This document shows positions 34,998 to 48,900 of a stretch of 64,000 nt of DNA, in pieces. This DNA is from Istiophorus platypterus. Its lineage: Eukaryota; Chordata; Actinopteri; Istiophoriformes; Istiophoridae. The stretch is taken from the NCBI GenBank assembly GCA_016859345.1, contig CM029126.1, positions 3,737,001 through 3,801,000 on the forward strand. Direction: 5' to 3'. A program made the translations under genes and the position numbers. The number at the start of each line of letters is the position of its first letter. The first letter of the stretch is position 1. The notes beneath the pieces were generated by a model that saw nothing but the letters and a program-made list of their open reading frames with translations, was not told where the DNA came from and searched no databases.

Positions 34998-35660
34998 AAG
35001 GCGACGGGTGCACAGGCTCGCGCCAAATCCACACAGACTCCTCCAGGGGGTTTTGTCCCGGCGATGCCGAGACACGACGCCCAGAACTCGCAGCTGTGGA
35101 TTATCCTTCGACGAGATTGGGACCGGATTCACGTGAAGCTGGTTCCTTGCTGAGACGGGAAACTCTAAAGGGCATGCTTGGGAATTTTTCTTGCCAATTT
35201 TTTTAATCCGCACTGTTAAAGCTAATGTGAACAGACCTGGGGGGATGTAAGGTGGGCGGGGCTCTCCGGGGCCCTGAGCCGACCCACATTGTCCCAGATA
35301 ATAGCTATGTGCATGTGTTCCTATATTCATTTTTTTTTTTTTTTTATTACACTGACGGAGATCTGCCTGTTTAAGGCACCAACACCAGTTAACAAACACC
35401 GAACAACTCAAAGAAACTTCTGTAAATACTTGTAGATAAATCAAATTCGTACTTGTCTTTTTGAAGTATGGCCACGTGTATAAAGTTTTACTATGTAAGA
35501 TTATGATGTATGATGTAATATATTTTTACCGCAGCGACCATTTACCATGGAAGGTTATATGCTTAAAGTGGCGTCAATGTGGTTGAAGTCTGGGAAGAGC
35601 TTCTTCATCATTCATTCCTGTAATAACTCTATATGAAATAAATATCACTTTTTATTATCA
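34998..35660 (+). other. sostdc1: sostdc1 3' UTR
   Basis: Runs from the stop codon at 34995-34997 to AATAAA at 35637-35642. A TGTTGTTG-rich element follows at about 35663. A poly-T run lies at about 35329-35346. Confidence 0.7.
35637..35642 (+). terminator. sostdc1: sostdc1 poly(A) signal
   Basis: AATAAA followed within 20-30 bases by a G/T-rich element (gttgttgtcagtgg). Confidence 0.7.
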
Positions 35661-36840
35661 CATGTTGTTGTCAGTGGAGACTCTACCGAGTGTGACGGCA
35701 TTTTATCTGGAGGGTTCACGTTGAAACTGCACCTAGAATGTCTAGGATTAGACAAACGTATAAATAAACACAGTTGTAGAGAAAATGTCCCGTTCGAGTG
35801 AAATTATTTGACGACACAATGATGCAATAACGTCTGCAACAGGAACTGGACACGGTTTAAGAATAAATGTTTCATGATTTTTATTTTTTTTCCCGCTGGA
35901 AATAATGAGATTTCATTTCAAAAGGCAATCTTAGGTGTTGACATCCCGCGAGACTTGCTGCTGCAGGTAACTTTTTCGCAGCGAGACACCTGAAATCACG
36001 CGAGAGTCTTGACCTGCGGCGTCCTGGTGCAGCTGGCGAGTCTCTTGTATCCGTGAGTCAAGTTGGGAGATTTGACTTGGACATGACCGGAAATGAAATA
36101 ACTCGCTCTCCAATAGTAAAGTCGAAAATCGAAAAATTTAAATTGAAACAAGTGTGAAGTAACGACCCCTCCCAACTGTGTGATTTAACACAATGGACTC
36201 TTTAGCCTTCAGAAAGGCAAACAGACATTACAATTTCCATGCAAGCGCAGTATAGTTTCAATAAATTTTCCCCTGCCACGTTTCAGAAGCAAACTTTGTT
36301 CTGCTTTCGCAAAGAAAAAAAAAAAGCAAAAATAAACAACCAAACAAAGTAAAACAAACAACAACAACAACAACAAAAAAACAACCCAAAAACTTTCTAG
36401 ACCTTTGAACATAAATCTCTTCAACACTTTGAGATCTGCTTTGGATCGTCGTCCTATTCTAGGAACCGGCATCTTCCCGGATTCATTTTGTCGTCTGACT
36501 GCATGAAATCCGCTTCCAGGCTTTGCCAATATTAAGTCTGATATATTTCTGTCACATTCAGTCGTAACTTTTACTCAGTTGTAGTATTATCACCTTGAAC
36601 TAAGGATTTTACTCCCAAAACAGGCAAAGCGCTCGTAGAATACAATGAGCCACTTGCACCAGCAAACACTAGAGTCATGTTGCTTTTAATACTCAATAAC
36701 GAGATCTCATAGCTATTTTTATTCAGATAAATTTAACACTAGACCATCACCTGTTCCAGGCTATGGATCATTTTCACAAGTGAAGGATCTGAACACGTTT
36801 TTCATAACTGACTCTGATTTCGTTCCCACTTTAAACCCGT
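35661..36840. other. Intergenic between sostdc1 and crppa
   Basis: A/T-rich with a CAA/AAAC-rich patch at about 36337-36386. About 36545-36805 has weak resemblance to the cttttactca...tgaaggatctgaa transposon family. No exon recognised. Confidence 0.45.
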
Positions 36841-37070
36841 CGCCCATTTACGCACTACGGTCAAAATGCGACCTGATCCCGGGGGGTTTATTTTGAAGGC
36901 GCCCGCCGGAAGCGAGGCGTTTACGCGCTCTAACTTCACGGCGGTGTTCGGATCCCGGTCCACGTTTCCTCCGGGTCCCGACCCGCCCATCACGCCACGG
37001 ACCGCGGACGGTACCGGGGACGATCTCCCTCCAGCACCCATGAACCGACGGGGACACAAACCGTATCAGT
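36841..37070 (+). promoter_or_regulatory. crppa: crppa CpG-rich promoter/5' leader
   Basis: Strong local rise in GC and CpG from about 36840 through coding exon 1. No TATA box seen. Upstream ATGs at 36866 and 37040 share one reading frame, which is different from the crppa frame and overlaps its start, so they could act as an upstream ORF if transcribed. Confidence 0.5.
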
Positions 37071-40000
37071 ATGGAGGGCGATAGCTGTGACCCGCACAGG
37101 CCCGCTCATCCCGGGAGTTTCCCGAACGGCGAGGCCGGGCGGGGCGACCACCTGCCCGCGGAGCGCAGCGTGGACTTCCCGGTGTCGGTGGTTCTCCCGG
37201 CCGGAGGCACCGGGGAGAGAACCGGGCTACAGACGCCGAAGCAGTTCTGCTCGCTCCTGGGCAGACCGCTCATAAGCTACACTATCCAGGCTTTCGAGAG
37301 GTAGGAAGGGTCTGGAACGGGATAACTGAGATAGTCCTAGTGGCTGTTTGTGAGTATCCAGGTACAGGTGAGGCGGCGGCGGACGGAGGCTAAGTCTCCA
37401 GGGCTTCACCTCCTCTAACGGTCAGGGTGTGTCTGTGCAGGCGGCCCCCGTGTTGGACGTACTAATACTTGAAAGTAATACAAGTACTTTTAAGTACATT
37501 TTCTCAAAGCACCGAACCTGACTTTACCTCAGTATTTACATTTTATCTTGTTCACTTCTACTCCAACACATTTCGGAGGCAAACAATGAACCTTTGGCCA
37601 TTAACTGGGTTGTTACTGGATCCAACAAGCACTGGAATACAATGTGAAATAAAATGAATAAGGTTTTTACAGGCAAAGATCTAAATAAATATCAATTGAA
37701 ACCTTGACTTTCATGCATTTTTATAGATTAAATTGCCAAAAGGTGTATAAAGTAGTTTAAAAGTTGCTTCAGCTACAACAGTGAAATAGTAGTGACAGTT
37801 TAAGGCATCACTGTTGACAATATGATAACATCAGATTTTACTTTCTAATGAGCCCTTGCACTTCGGATGCTTCTAAATCCATTTCGTTGCTGAAATGCAC
37901 ACTTAACTATACTTCTGCTTTACCTTCTAAAGTTCAAATTCCCACCAGTGTGAAGCTTTGGCCCTGGTGGTGCTGCTTTAGGTGCGTTTTTGTCTGCACC
38001 GCACTCGGGCTCCACGCAGCCTTGACAAATTCTGCCCTGTCTGAAAGCCCTAAATCGCCTGATTTTATCTGGGCAAAGCATTTTAGGATCCACATATCAC
38101 CGCTATCACTGCAACAGCTGTTGGCGCAGATTTAGCTCAGAGTTCTGGCCCTGGCTCCAAAGTGTATTGCAAACACATTTTCCTACTGCGGGATTCATAT
38201 TCCCTTTTTATGCAAAAAAAAAAGAAAGAAAGAAAAGGACGAAAAAAGAAAATTTAATGCAAAATAATGATTAAACTTATATTTCAAAGAGTGACCTCTC
38301 AAAGGAGACCAGGGTTATAACTGCAATCAGTTGCATTATTTTGGGCTCGTGCACAAAAATGTGGGTGCCTGTCAAGCGGTTACATATGATTTTGAATGAA
38401 TGGAATGAAATTTTGCTCGTAATGGGAGTATATTTATATCGGCGTACCGGCACTTTAAATTAACTAAAGGATCTGACACACTCTTTCCAACACCGATTTC
38501 CGTTCAGGGAATCTGTCAACTTTCTTCCATTGCTACTCAGGGGAAAACATACTCTTTTTTTTATATATTTCTATATTTGTACATTTATATGTACGGTTGG
38601 ATTATCCTGCATGGGGGCCCTGGGGCCAAAATGAGCATCGGGGGCCCTATTATCGTCCGTCCTTTCCACTCCCTTTCTGTCACGTGCAGTGTTTGAGACT
38701 GGAATTTTCTATGGGTTGTGGTAATTTAAACAAAGAATATGCACCAGGTGAACACAGTATCCTCTAAATCATGGGAGCCTCGACACATTAGTTGATATTG
38801 TGCTTTTCTGATTCATATTCTTGCATTGTAGAGCAAAATTACCCTCAATTTTATTACCATGAAGCTGTTGCCACACAGTGAAGCCGGGTGTTTTCCTGCC
38901 TTGCTCATAAAGTTTGACGACCTTCTCCCTTGAACAAATATCACAAATAAAAATGACCGTAAAATGAAAACGATTTCATTTTTTCTGAAAGTCATAAAGA
39001 GTCTGGTACAATTCGACCGAGGAGCCGTATCAGTTAATTAGTTTGGTTTTTCGTTGTATGTGCGGGGACTCCTAATACTCAGGCCTAATGGGCCCAAAAT
39101 GTGCCAAAGGAAAAAAACATTCTGGTGTAAAGCACATAACCAGCAGCTTTCACTGGGATGAATGGGGCGGCCATCTTGGAACGCGTTATCCAGTTCTCTC
39201 CTAATAAATCTGTGATCTGAAGCAGTCACAGAGCCAGTTACCTTTAGAGGTAACCATGCAAATACTTGCACGTTTGTTCACCGTTTAAGTTGATGCGTGC
39301 TCGGCTTGACTTTGGATGTAATGGTTAAAAAAACACCCAAAAACTAGAATAATAACAGGCACACTTTCTCGCTTCTTTTGGAGCTTTTGGCCACGTCTGA
39401 CGCAGTTTGCCCTGTTGCCACGGGGATGGTACAGTTGTCATCATCTCCGTGACAACCGAGCAAACTCTATCCACTGACGGAAAAAAAAAGAAAGAGAAAA
39501 AAGTGAGAGGCAGTTGAAAGCCAGCTAGAAAAGTGGACCTGAGATTGTTTTGTCAAACCGCAAAATCCAACAGAAACGAGGGTGTGTCTCTTTTATTCGC
39601 AGCACATGGAGCAAACAGTTTTTTGGAGGAACTTTCTTCTTGGGTAGAGGAGTATCTCTCCTCATACACTCAGAAATCAAAAGAGATGTTGCTATGGAAT
39701 ATTTGAAATCTAATGTTATAGAAGCATTGAGATTTGTATTAACCTCCATTGTCCTGGGGTGGAAATAGTAGTTTGGCCTATGAATGAAATTCTCTCGCAC
39801 ATGCAGTTTCACTTTGAAAACCAATATCAAAAAACTATTTATGGTTAAAATAAGCAGCCTGGGATGTTCCTCTTTGTCTGATACAGATAATGTAATAACT
39901 GACGAATCAAAGTGCTTCATCATATTGATGCACAAGTCATATAAAAAGTTGGGCACATTAAAATGTTAAATACTATTGGATGATAGAAGCTCTAATGATT

Positions 40001-41446
40001 TACACATTTTTTATCATCATGACTGCAGGTGGACACAAATATCTTAAAACCTGGGCAACGTCAAACCAAAGCTCTCTTCATGGTGATATATGACTAGAGG
40101 GAAATGGGATATAGTTGTTTTGTTTTTTTGGAATGTGAGTGAAGTGATCCTTTAATACTTGCTAATATTTGTTTTATACTATGTGGAAATAAAGTTTACT
40201 TACTCACTTTTTCCTAAAGGTCTTCTGTTTATCAGAGTTTGGTTTGACTAAAGGATGCGAGTGTTTGTTCTGCCGCCGACACACACATACACAGACACAC
40301 ACACACACGCACTTGTGGTACTTTTCTACTGATTTCAGGCTCCGGGGCTGCGGCGAGAAGGTGGATGTTTACGCTCGGTTGTGATCACGGCCTGACCCTC
40401 ATTATGACAACACAATAACAACCGGTGTTTGGAGTCCGACGTGTCTCCTGCTCGCTTGTTGTCACTGTTTACGCGCCGCCAGGAAACAAACGCGGTAACA
40501 TCCTGAGACCGGCGAGCGCAAGGGGAGACGCTGCCTGTGTGGCCCGGCGATGACGGAGGGGAGGGGGGGGGGGGCGACCCGGCGGAGGAGGGTCAGGGGT
40601 CACTGGCGACCCGTTGAAAAGCGGCTGAGCCGGGCCCCGGATCTGGTTACTCATTGTGGGGATATGTGCCGGATACATTTGTGCAGATGTGTTTTTCATA
40701 TTGCACAATTTTGGAATCAGTCCTGATACGAGTAACATATTTTCAAAAGCAGTTATTTCAACAAGCAATATTCAGCATTTTGGGAAAAAAAACTTGTGCT
40801 GAAGCTATAGCAAGCAGCTGGTTAGCTTAGCTTAACATAAAGACTGGCTAGCAGCTAGCAAAACCATGACTTGTTGTTTTTGAATAAGGGCTTTTTGTTC
40901 GGGTCAAAAAGGACAAGGTGTAACGTGTTATTTAGTCATTTTTACAGCTGCATGTGGGCAGGTGCTGTTGTCTTTCACCAGAACTAGCTGCTTCCACCTG
41001 TTTTTGGGCTTTGTGCTAAGCTAAGCTAACGTCCCCCAAGTCTAGCCAAACACTGGCTGTCGTATTTTTCGTACAGGCACAAGAGTGGTATCCATTTTCT
41101 TGTCTAACTCTTGGCAAGAAAGCAGGTTTTCCAAAATATCAAACTGCCTTAATGCAACAATTAAATTTTCTTTTTTTTTAAAAACTGTGACCGTTTTCTG
41201 CTTTTGTTGTCTTTTTATGTCACTGTAAATAGAATATCTTTGGGGTTTGCACCGTCAGTCAGCTGAGACTCTTAATTTTCAAATTTTTTTTGACAGTCTT
41301 CAAATTAAATAAGGAAAAAAAAAATATTGACAGACGAGTTGCAGCCCAAAATTCCTAAACTTAAAAAGCTACGGATGAGTGAGATTTACACTGCTCCCGT
41401 TCAGTCGAATTCCTCAACTTATTAGAGCAGACAACGCTGAGCGGGT

Positions 41447-41492
<46 letters not shown>

Positions 41493-44400
41493 TGTGTGTG
41501 TGTTTTCGTGTTTGTGTGTTGTTTCAGGGTGTCATGGATCCAGAGCATCGTGGTTGTTGTTGCCAAAGAAAACATGGACCTGATGACGGACATCATCCAG
41601 CGCTTCCAGCACAGGAAGGTCCGTGTGGTGCCAGGCGGCTCGACTCGACACAGGTCGATCTGCAACGGGGTCCTGGCTCTGGGTGGAGAGAAGGTGGAGG
41701 AGGAGGAGGAGAAGCCCCCGGGGGACAGGCCGAAGGTGGTCATCATCCATGATGCCGTGCGGCCTTTCGTGGAGGAGGACTTTCTGTACAAGATCGCCGT
41801 GGCTGCTAAGGAACAAGGGGTCGGTGCATTAAAAGCTAATTGAACTAAAACACGCAGGATGTGGAGGGATGGGAACCGACATCCGTTTTATACGTTTATT
41901 TGAACTGTTTCATCCTTTATGTTCTCTATGATTTATGAGTCAGTCGACAGAAAATTAATCAACTATTTCGACAGTTGATTATTCAGTTGAGTTTTTTTTG
42001 TTTGTTTTGTTTTAAGCAGTAATCTCAAACATTCTCCGTTTCCAGCTTCTGAAATGTGAGGACTCGTGGTGATTTTTGTCTCATATAAGTTTGCAAGTAA
42101 CAATTATTCTCATTTATGATTATCCTGCCGATTATTTTCTCAAAGATGACGTCTTCAGATGTCTCACTCTGTCCGGCCAACTGTGTAAAAACCACAAAAT
42201 ATTCAGTTTAGTATAATTTAAGACAGAGTCCAGGCACTTGGTCTCTGGGAAACTGGGATGTTTTGTTTTGGGGTTTTTTTCTCCAATTTTCTCATGTATT
42301 TTAGACACAAAATTGTTTTGAGAACATGCTTATCACATTAATTTAAAAAAAAAATCTTTACTCTAAACCCTTAATATGACAGAGAACTGCAACAAGTCCC
42401 CGGCAAATGGGAGTTTGCGAATATTTTTGGACCCTTTGAGGTGAAATGATTAATCCATCAATGCCAAAAATAATCGTTGATAACGAAAATAATCCTTAGC
42501 TGCTAACCCTGAAACACAAGCTCGGTGAAAACGCTGCAAATATAGAAATAATTTTATTACAATAAATTAAAAAAAAAGGGGGAGACGTGCTTGTTCAGAA
42601 ATGAGTGGAAACTGGCCTCTGCTCGTCGCGAACATTCAATTACTTGCTGCTCTGCCGTGATGAAGCCTTCAAAGCTCCGTAAAAGGTTTAAAATAATAAA
42701 ATTTAATCGAATAATCCAATTCATCTCCAAAGATCCAATTTGCGAATACGAACTGAACATGTGTAACCCCCGTCTGCCGTCAACTTTTCCAGTAGCCCGC
42801 GGAGGCAGGATGTGTCTATTTCCAGTGGACGAGAAGTTCAGAGAGATTGTAATCCCTCTACAAATAGAGGAAACAACCCCAAACTGCCAGTATTTCCTCA
42901 TGCTTGGAAAGCGCAGCGCGTATAATTAAATCTCGGCCATAGCTCATACGTCTTCATTTCTCCTCGTGTTTTCAGCTAAAAAAAACAAAAAGCCAGAACA
43001 GGTCAGTTACAGCGCAGCGTACCAACGGGTCCACCATGCTTAACGGCGGCTGCAGGGACCCGGAGTCCGAGCTCTCGCTTCGTGGGAAGACGTGACTTTT
43101 TTTAATTTGCCGTGGATTTCGTTTTTCAACCTGCGGTTTGAACATAAACAAACCAAAGACACTGAGAACACAACAGAGTCAGGTTTTCCAGTTGGCTTCG
43201 GAGATCGGCCTTTCCGTCGGCTCGTGTTAACCGGGCTGGCACGTCAGTCGCTCCCGATAGGGTGTGTGTTTTATTTCGTTGGCGTGAGATGGAAAACGTT
43301 CAGCGGCCGCTCCGACGGACTGACCTGCAGATTGGCTCGGTAACGATTCGAGTCCGCGGCCTCGACAGCCGAGGGAAAGCGTCCATTCAGTGTGGTTTGA
43401 AACGGGAAGGAGTTCCCTGATATGCGGCCGACATTTATGGCTCGTTTCTGAGTGTGTCTGCGTGTGTGTATGTTTTGTGATGAACTTTCGCAGCGGGCGG
43501 TCTGGTCTTGATTACCCCCCCCCCCATGACAGAAAGCCTGTCTGTGCTGAAAAAGCGGGAGATTAATTTTGATCTTAGCAGCATGTGTAACACGCAGAAC
43601 ACATGTCTGCCCCCCTCATTTGCGAGGAATTCCCGCCACACACGCTCGCTCGAACTTCCTGTTCCTGGTCTCCAATCATACCAAAGCGGGACGAAAAAAT
43701 ATTATCTCAGAAAACGTTGATTGTTGGGAATTTCAAAGGAAGGAAGTACAGGCGAGCGCGCGCTCCAGCTGGCTGCTGGCGAAAAGCGCCGTCCAGGAGA
43801 CGCGCCCTCGCTCGAGAAACAAGCGGTTACAGCTTAACAATTCAAGGGCTGCTTACCTACTCGTTCTAGGGCTTTCTGCAGCTTTTCCTGGTTATCATCC
43901 AAAACTGATTATTTGGGGTTTGGGATTATTAATCTTGATTTGGCTTGAAGGCAAAAACAAGTTCAGACTTTACATTTTACCAACATTGTGATCATTAGGA
44001 CCCATGATGGACTTTCAAAGCGAGAAGAAGTGTTGGCATTAGGTCTCTAACATTACTGTAGATCAGATTAGATAAAACTTTATTGACGCCGTGCAGGGAA
44101 CAGGCGCAAAGGTTCTTGTGCGTCGGCCAAGAACCGAACCCGGGCCTCCCGCCTTGCAAGCAGAGTTCTACCACCGATGTGTGAGTGGGCTCGGTGGCTT
44201 CGTGGGCTCGTGGGCTTGATGGCCTGGCCGGCCGGCCAGCCCGCAGCACAGTGCCCTGCCCCGCTTCGACAAACAGTGACTCCTCTGTGCGAAAGACCGT
44301 TTCGAGAACTTACCAGGACCTCCGGGTCCTCCGATTTTCTTCTCAAGGTTTTTCCTTCATCCGTTCTTCATTTCATACAGTTTATGATCGCGGCGAACTT

Positions 44401-45913
44401 CTGGTCAAGGTGATTAGTTTTCTCCACCTCATTTGCTGCTGCTGTGGGTCTGCGTCGCTTCACCCGTTTTTTCTCCGTCCAATTTACAAAGTTCACTTCA
44501 CAGAGTTCTGAAATGCAGCTACGTGGTGGCTTTCACCACATTTAGGGTGAAAGTCGGGGTTTAACAGGGCCCGACTGAGGTGTTCGGAAAAGGCTACGCC
44601 AACATTAGTCCTAATTCAGGTGTTTGACCTTTGTTTTTTCCTCTCGATTCTTTTTTTTTATTGTGAGGGCATCAGACTGTGGGCTGATCGTATCATTACA
44701 CCCACAAGTGCCGGAACAGCAGTTTTTGTGAGAAACACCAAAATCATTGCATTTGATTTTACAAAACTATTAAGAGAAGCCCTTTACAGAACTTGTTTAA
44801 TTGTATAATTTCCTGTGTCTCTTAAAAATCCAAAACTCTATGATAGTATACAAATAAACACCCGATCTTCTTTCCTCACCCAGGCGGCGGGAGCCATCCG
44901 ACCCCTGGTTTCCACGGTGATAGCCACCACGTCCGAGGGCTTCCTGGACCACTCCCTGGAGCGAGCCAGGTACAGGGCCAGCGAGATGCCTCAGGGATTC
45001 ACGTACGACGTCATCTATCAAGCCTATCAGAGGGTAGGGCCTGTCCTTCCATTCGTCTCTTACACACTAGAGCCCCCACCCCTCGAATGTGTTGTTCACA
45101 GGCAATAGTGAATGTCCTTGAAGGGATTTGATAAGAGACATAACAATGATATGCTGAAAAGTTTGTGGCCAGAGTTTCTCAGCTCTTGGTCGCAAAAAAA
45201 AAATCGACATGGCAGCGGGTACGGTCTGTCGCCGCAAATGAGAAAGCAACACGAAAATAACCTAATTTCACGATAAATTCAAGGTCGAGGGGATTTATTG
45301 TCGTACGCGTTAAAATGCCTCCGTCGCTTTTTTTTGTCTTCCTCCACACAGCGGAAAAACCCGCGCCCCGACGTATTTGCCGCAAGCGCAGCCGTGCAGT
45401 CAAACACAAATATTACACTGGGTACAAACAGCTGCACAAGGAGCAGATCCTGCCATACGTCGATGCCAGGCGCTGGCGAAACCTTTTATTGGGCCCTGAG
45501 AGAGTAATGAGATAATTCACAGCAGCTTTTCCTCTTGTGACAATGTCACCTTTGTTGTTATTTAAAACACAACCAGCTCATTATAGTATAATTATTTCTT
45601 TCCATTACTTGAAACTAGAGATGAACCATCCTGCCTTTTTTTTCCCTCCTCATACCTCAGCTCAGGGCGTCTGCTGATACCGACCACTCATCTCCCACTA
45701 TGTGCCCCCCCCCTCCAAATACTTAAAATCTGCAAATGTCACCCTGTGAAACTCATTGGACTCATTTTTTATGCAAGTTTTGGGGTTCGCCGCGGAGCTG
45801 AAGCCTCCGTCTGCAGCCCGGCGTGTCTGAGCGAATGTAACCGACATTCCGACGAAGAAAGGCGCATCTGTCGTGTCATTATCGGCTCAGCTCGTCCTCG
45901 CCTCAGACACTGG

Positions 45914-45979
<66 letters not shown>

Positions 45980-48900
45980 GGGAGAGAGAGGGAGAGAGGC
46001 TATGAGACGTTTTGTCCTCATCAAGTTGTCCTGAATGTAATCAACAACATGGCTATTTGTGGGTAAAAAAAAAAATCCTGGTTTGAAAACCTTTGACATT
46101 CACTGTGGGTATGACTTCTCTCTCTCTCTCTCTCTCTCTCCCTCTCTCTCTTTCTTTCTGTTTCTTATGAATACAGCCAGATATTTAAAATAAGAGAATC
46201 TAAAAAGGAAATTGGGAAAAGCTTTAACGAGGTGGCACATGTAAAAAGCAAACCTAAACAGAAACTGAGGCTTTAATCCGTCCTTGTGTTTTTGACAGGG
46301 AATTAATAGATTACAGACACAAAAAAAACCCTCCTGCAAATATGCTTTTACTATTCTGATTATTTTGCAATTGATTCCACAGTTTTTACTGTCAGTACCG
46401 CTGATCCTAAATTGAAGCTAACTTAAAGAGAAAAGGCACAGGGGTGGCTGAGGACAAATACCAACTCTGGGTATTTATTCTAATCATTTAATCTTATTTT
46501 TCAATGTTATACACACATAGGACCCAACTGAGCGTGCTGCTCTACAAACCTGTGACTAATTTCTGACCCTTTTGTGCAAGCGAAAAGGTCAAACCGTGGT
46601 TTGTTCTCAGGATCATTTCCGTCTCGGGCCCAAGGCAGCAATGCGGGGAATTTTCCAACATTTTTTTATCCTTTGCATCAACGATGGACTTTCAAAGTGC
46701 GACCAAAAATGTGATGTTTGGTTGGAAAAAACTCCAAAACAAAACAAAAAAAACCCCAACAACACATAGTATCATGAAGTGAATTAATCAAGTCAGGCGA
46801 GGAGGTGCTGCTGTCATCTGCAATGATATAATTATAGAACAAGCCTCCCGAGTTGTGTGAAATGTCAGTCAGGTTGAGGTTCATGCTGTAAAAATTACAC
46901 CACTTAGATGACAAAGGACTTTGTGGCCCTCGTACTTCACAGCAGGCCTCCACAGTCCCTCATTGTTTTCGCCGATGTGCCAGAACCTGCAGGGTTTTCA
47001 CTCTTAATAACCCTGTGTCAGGCGGTGCTATCGTTTCCAACCTCCCACCCACCGCATCCGGGTAAGAGGAGGAAGAAGACGTGTCGATATCCCTGCCGCA
47101 CTGCAAGCGGATCGGTCCGCGGTACAAAAGCGAACGAAGGCCAGTGCTGGGGGGGGGGGCAAAAAACAACAAACGGTGGAAGAACGCCGAAATCAAATGG
47201 CACGTTAAGCGTGGGTTTTGGATTAATAGTCCCAGCCGCTGAGTGTGTTTTAGTATGTGTACCTGGGAAAAAAATGGAAAGAATTTACCCGCTGACGTGG
47301 GCTGTAAATGTGTCGATTCGTCCCCGAGAGCCAGGGCTTATTGCTAAGACTTGGCCGGCCGAGTTTAATATGAAACCGAAGTCGCAGAAGCCAACCATAT
47401 TTATTTTCAGACACTATGAGTTAGCTATTTCGACCTTGACTCCATTAGATGGTTCCTCCGATAGCCACGATTTCATGAGGATCGCACCAAACGTTGAGCT
47501 AAGCGCCCAAGTGCGCCCTTCCAATCGGAGCCCTGTTTTGTCTGCAGCTATTTTTACTCCTGTCACATGCCAACCCTCCGCTTGCTTCTTAGAGCCCCAT
47601 TGGCTCAGGCCTCCACCGGGGAAGTGAGCTCGCGTTCGCCCCGCCCGGAGCGTCGAGGGCTGGTCCAGTTGCAAAGATCAAGTCAAAGCTGGGGACGGCT
47701 GCCCCGGGGAGGGAGGACGCCGGGGTCGGGTCGAGAGCCGGTCCCCCTTCTCCTGCTGTTGTTGTCTCCCGTCGTCAACCCGTCAAAAGAAGGGACAGCG
47801 TCGGGTGAGGACTGTGGGACATGCGCTTGAAAAATGTCTGAGGGCTGCGCATTTGTAGCTTGACGTCCATTGAGCGCTGAACAACTCGGGGCTGAAAAGA
47901 CAAAGGGGGGCAGGGGGACACTTTATCCAGCCCCCACCGAAGGCTTTTGTACCGGGAGAACATGCTTAAGCTTAAATTACCTCAAGACCCGGGGCGTGTT
48001 TGTCCCGTAATTTCCCCCTAAAGCTCCGGCTTCCCAGGAATAAAAGACCCCGCTCTTTTCACAGCGTGATAAATTGTTGCTCGGGTGTAATCTCAGGTGG
48101 CACGAATTTGTCTTCGTAGGACCAGGGCTGTTGTTTTTGAAAAACCAAATAAGCTCATCGCCTCCGTCCGAGCTTCCATTTGATCCTCGCGAACGGGGCA
48201 GTGAGTCAACGCGCAAATTAAATGCTCATTGGTACAAAGAGCCATGAGGGTATTTATCTTCATTAAGACTCATTCAGGGAAAGAAATTAAAGTCAGCAGA
48301 GATGACATGAACACGTGAAAAAGGCCTGGATTCCATTTTTCAATACGGTTGCCAACACAATGCCTGAGTTTTGGTACTACAATTAAAAACACCCTTTTTT
48401 TCCCCCTGTCAATTTAAAGCTGCTCTAATCAATATTTTTATAATAACGGATCAAATGACCATGTGTCGGACCCACAGAGAGTTAGTTCCTTTCTGCTTTA
48501 TGGAGCATTTTAGCGTCTTTCAGCACGTTGTTCTGCTTTTGCGGCCCGCGGCCTCACCGTTTTGGCTCGGCCCCGCCGCTCCGGTCGGTGTTGCTTTGCC
48601 ATCACTGCTCTGGTAAAACTCCACAGCGGGCGGCCTGCTCGGCGCCAAGCAGCAGCCAGACGCAGTTATCAACCAACGGGGGGGAAACACGGTGAAACGT
48701 TTAGCGGCTAAGGAACCACGTATCCTGCCTGGTTGGTGGAGACCTTTGCCTTAATCATTCCTTTCTCATGCCTCTTTGTATTTAATTTCCTGCTTTTAAA
48801 ATGTGACATTCAGATGATTGTGACTGCTACTCCTCTCATAGCACATGCAGCCACTGTTGCGCGTGTTTGTTTGTTTCCTTCAAAGTTGATTTAAAAAAAA

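Noticed and set aside
34440..35444. 334-codon minus-strand frame over sostdc1 exon 2
   Set aside because: Antisense shadow of a GC-rich coding exon with the CAG/CTG repeat. It includes poly-Ala from the serine repeat and has no recognisable domain.
44080..44180. Functional tRNA gene
   Set aside because: A-box-like and B-box-like words are present, but paired acceptor and anticodon stems are not convincing and a SINE tail follows.
46908..47627. 239-codon plus-strand frame in crppa intron 3
   Set aside because: No start context, domain or splice support; no homologue recognised. Long but composition is mixed and unremarkable, so I do not call it a gene without transcript evidence.
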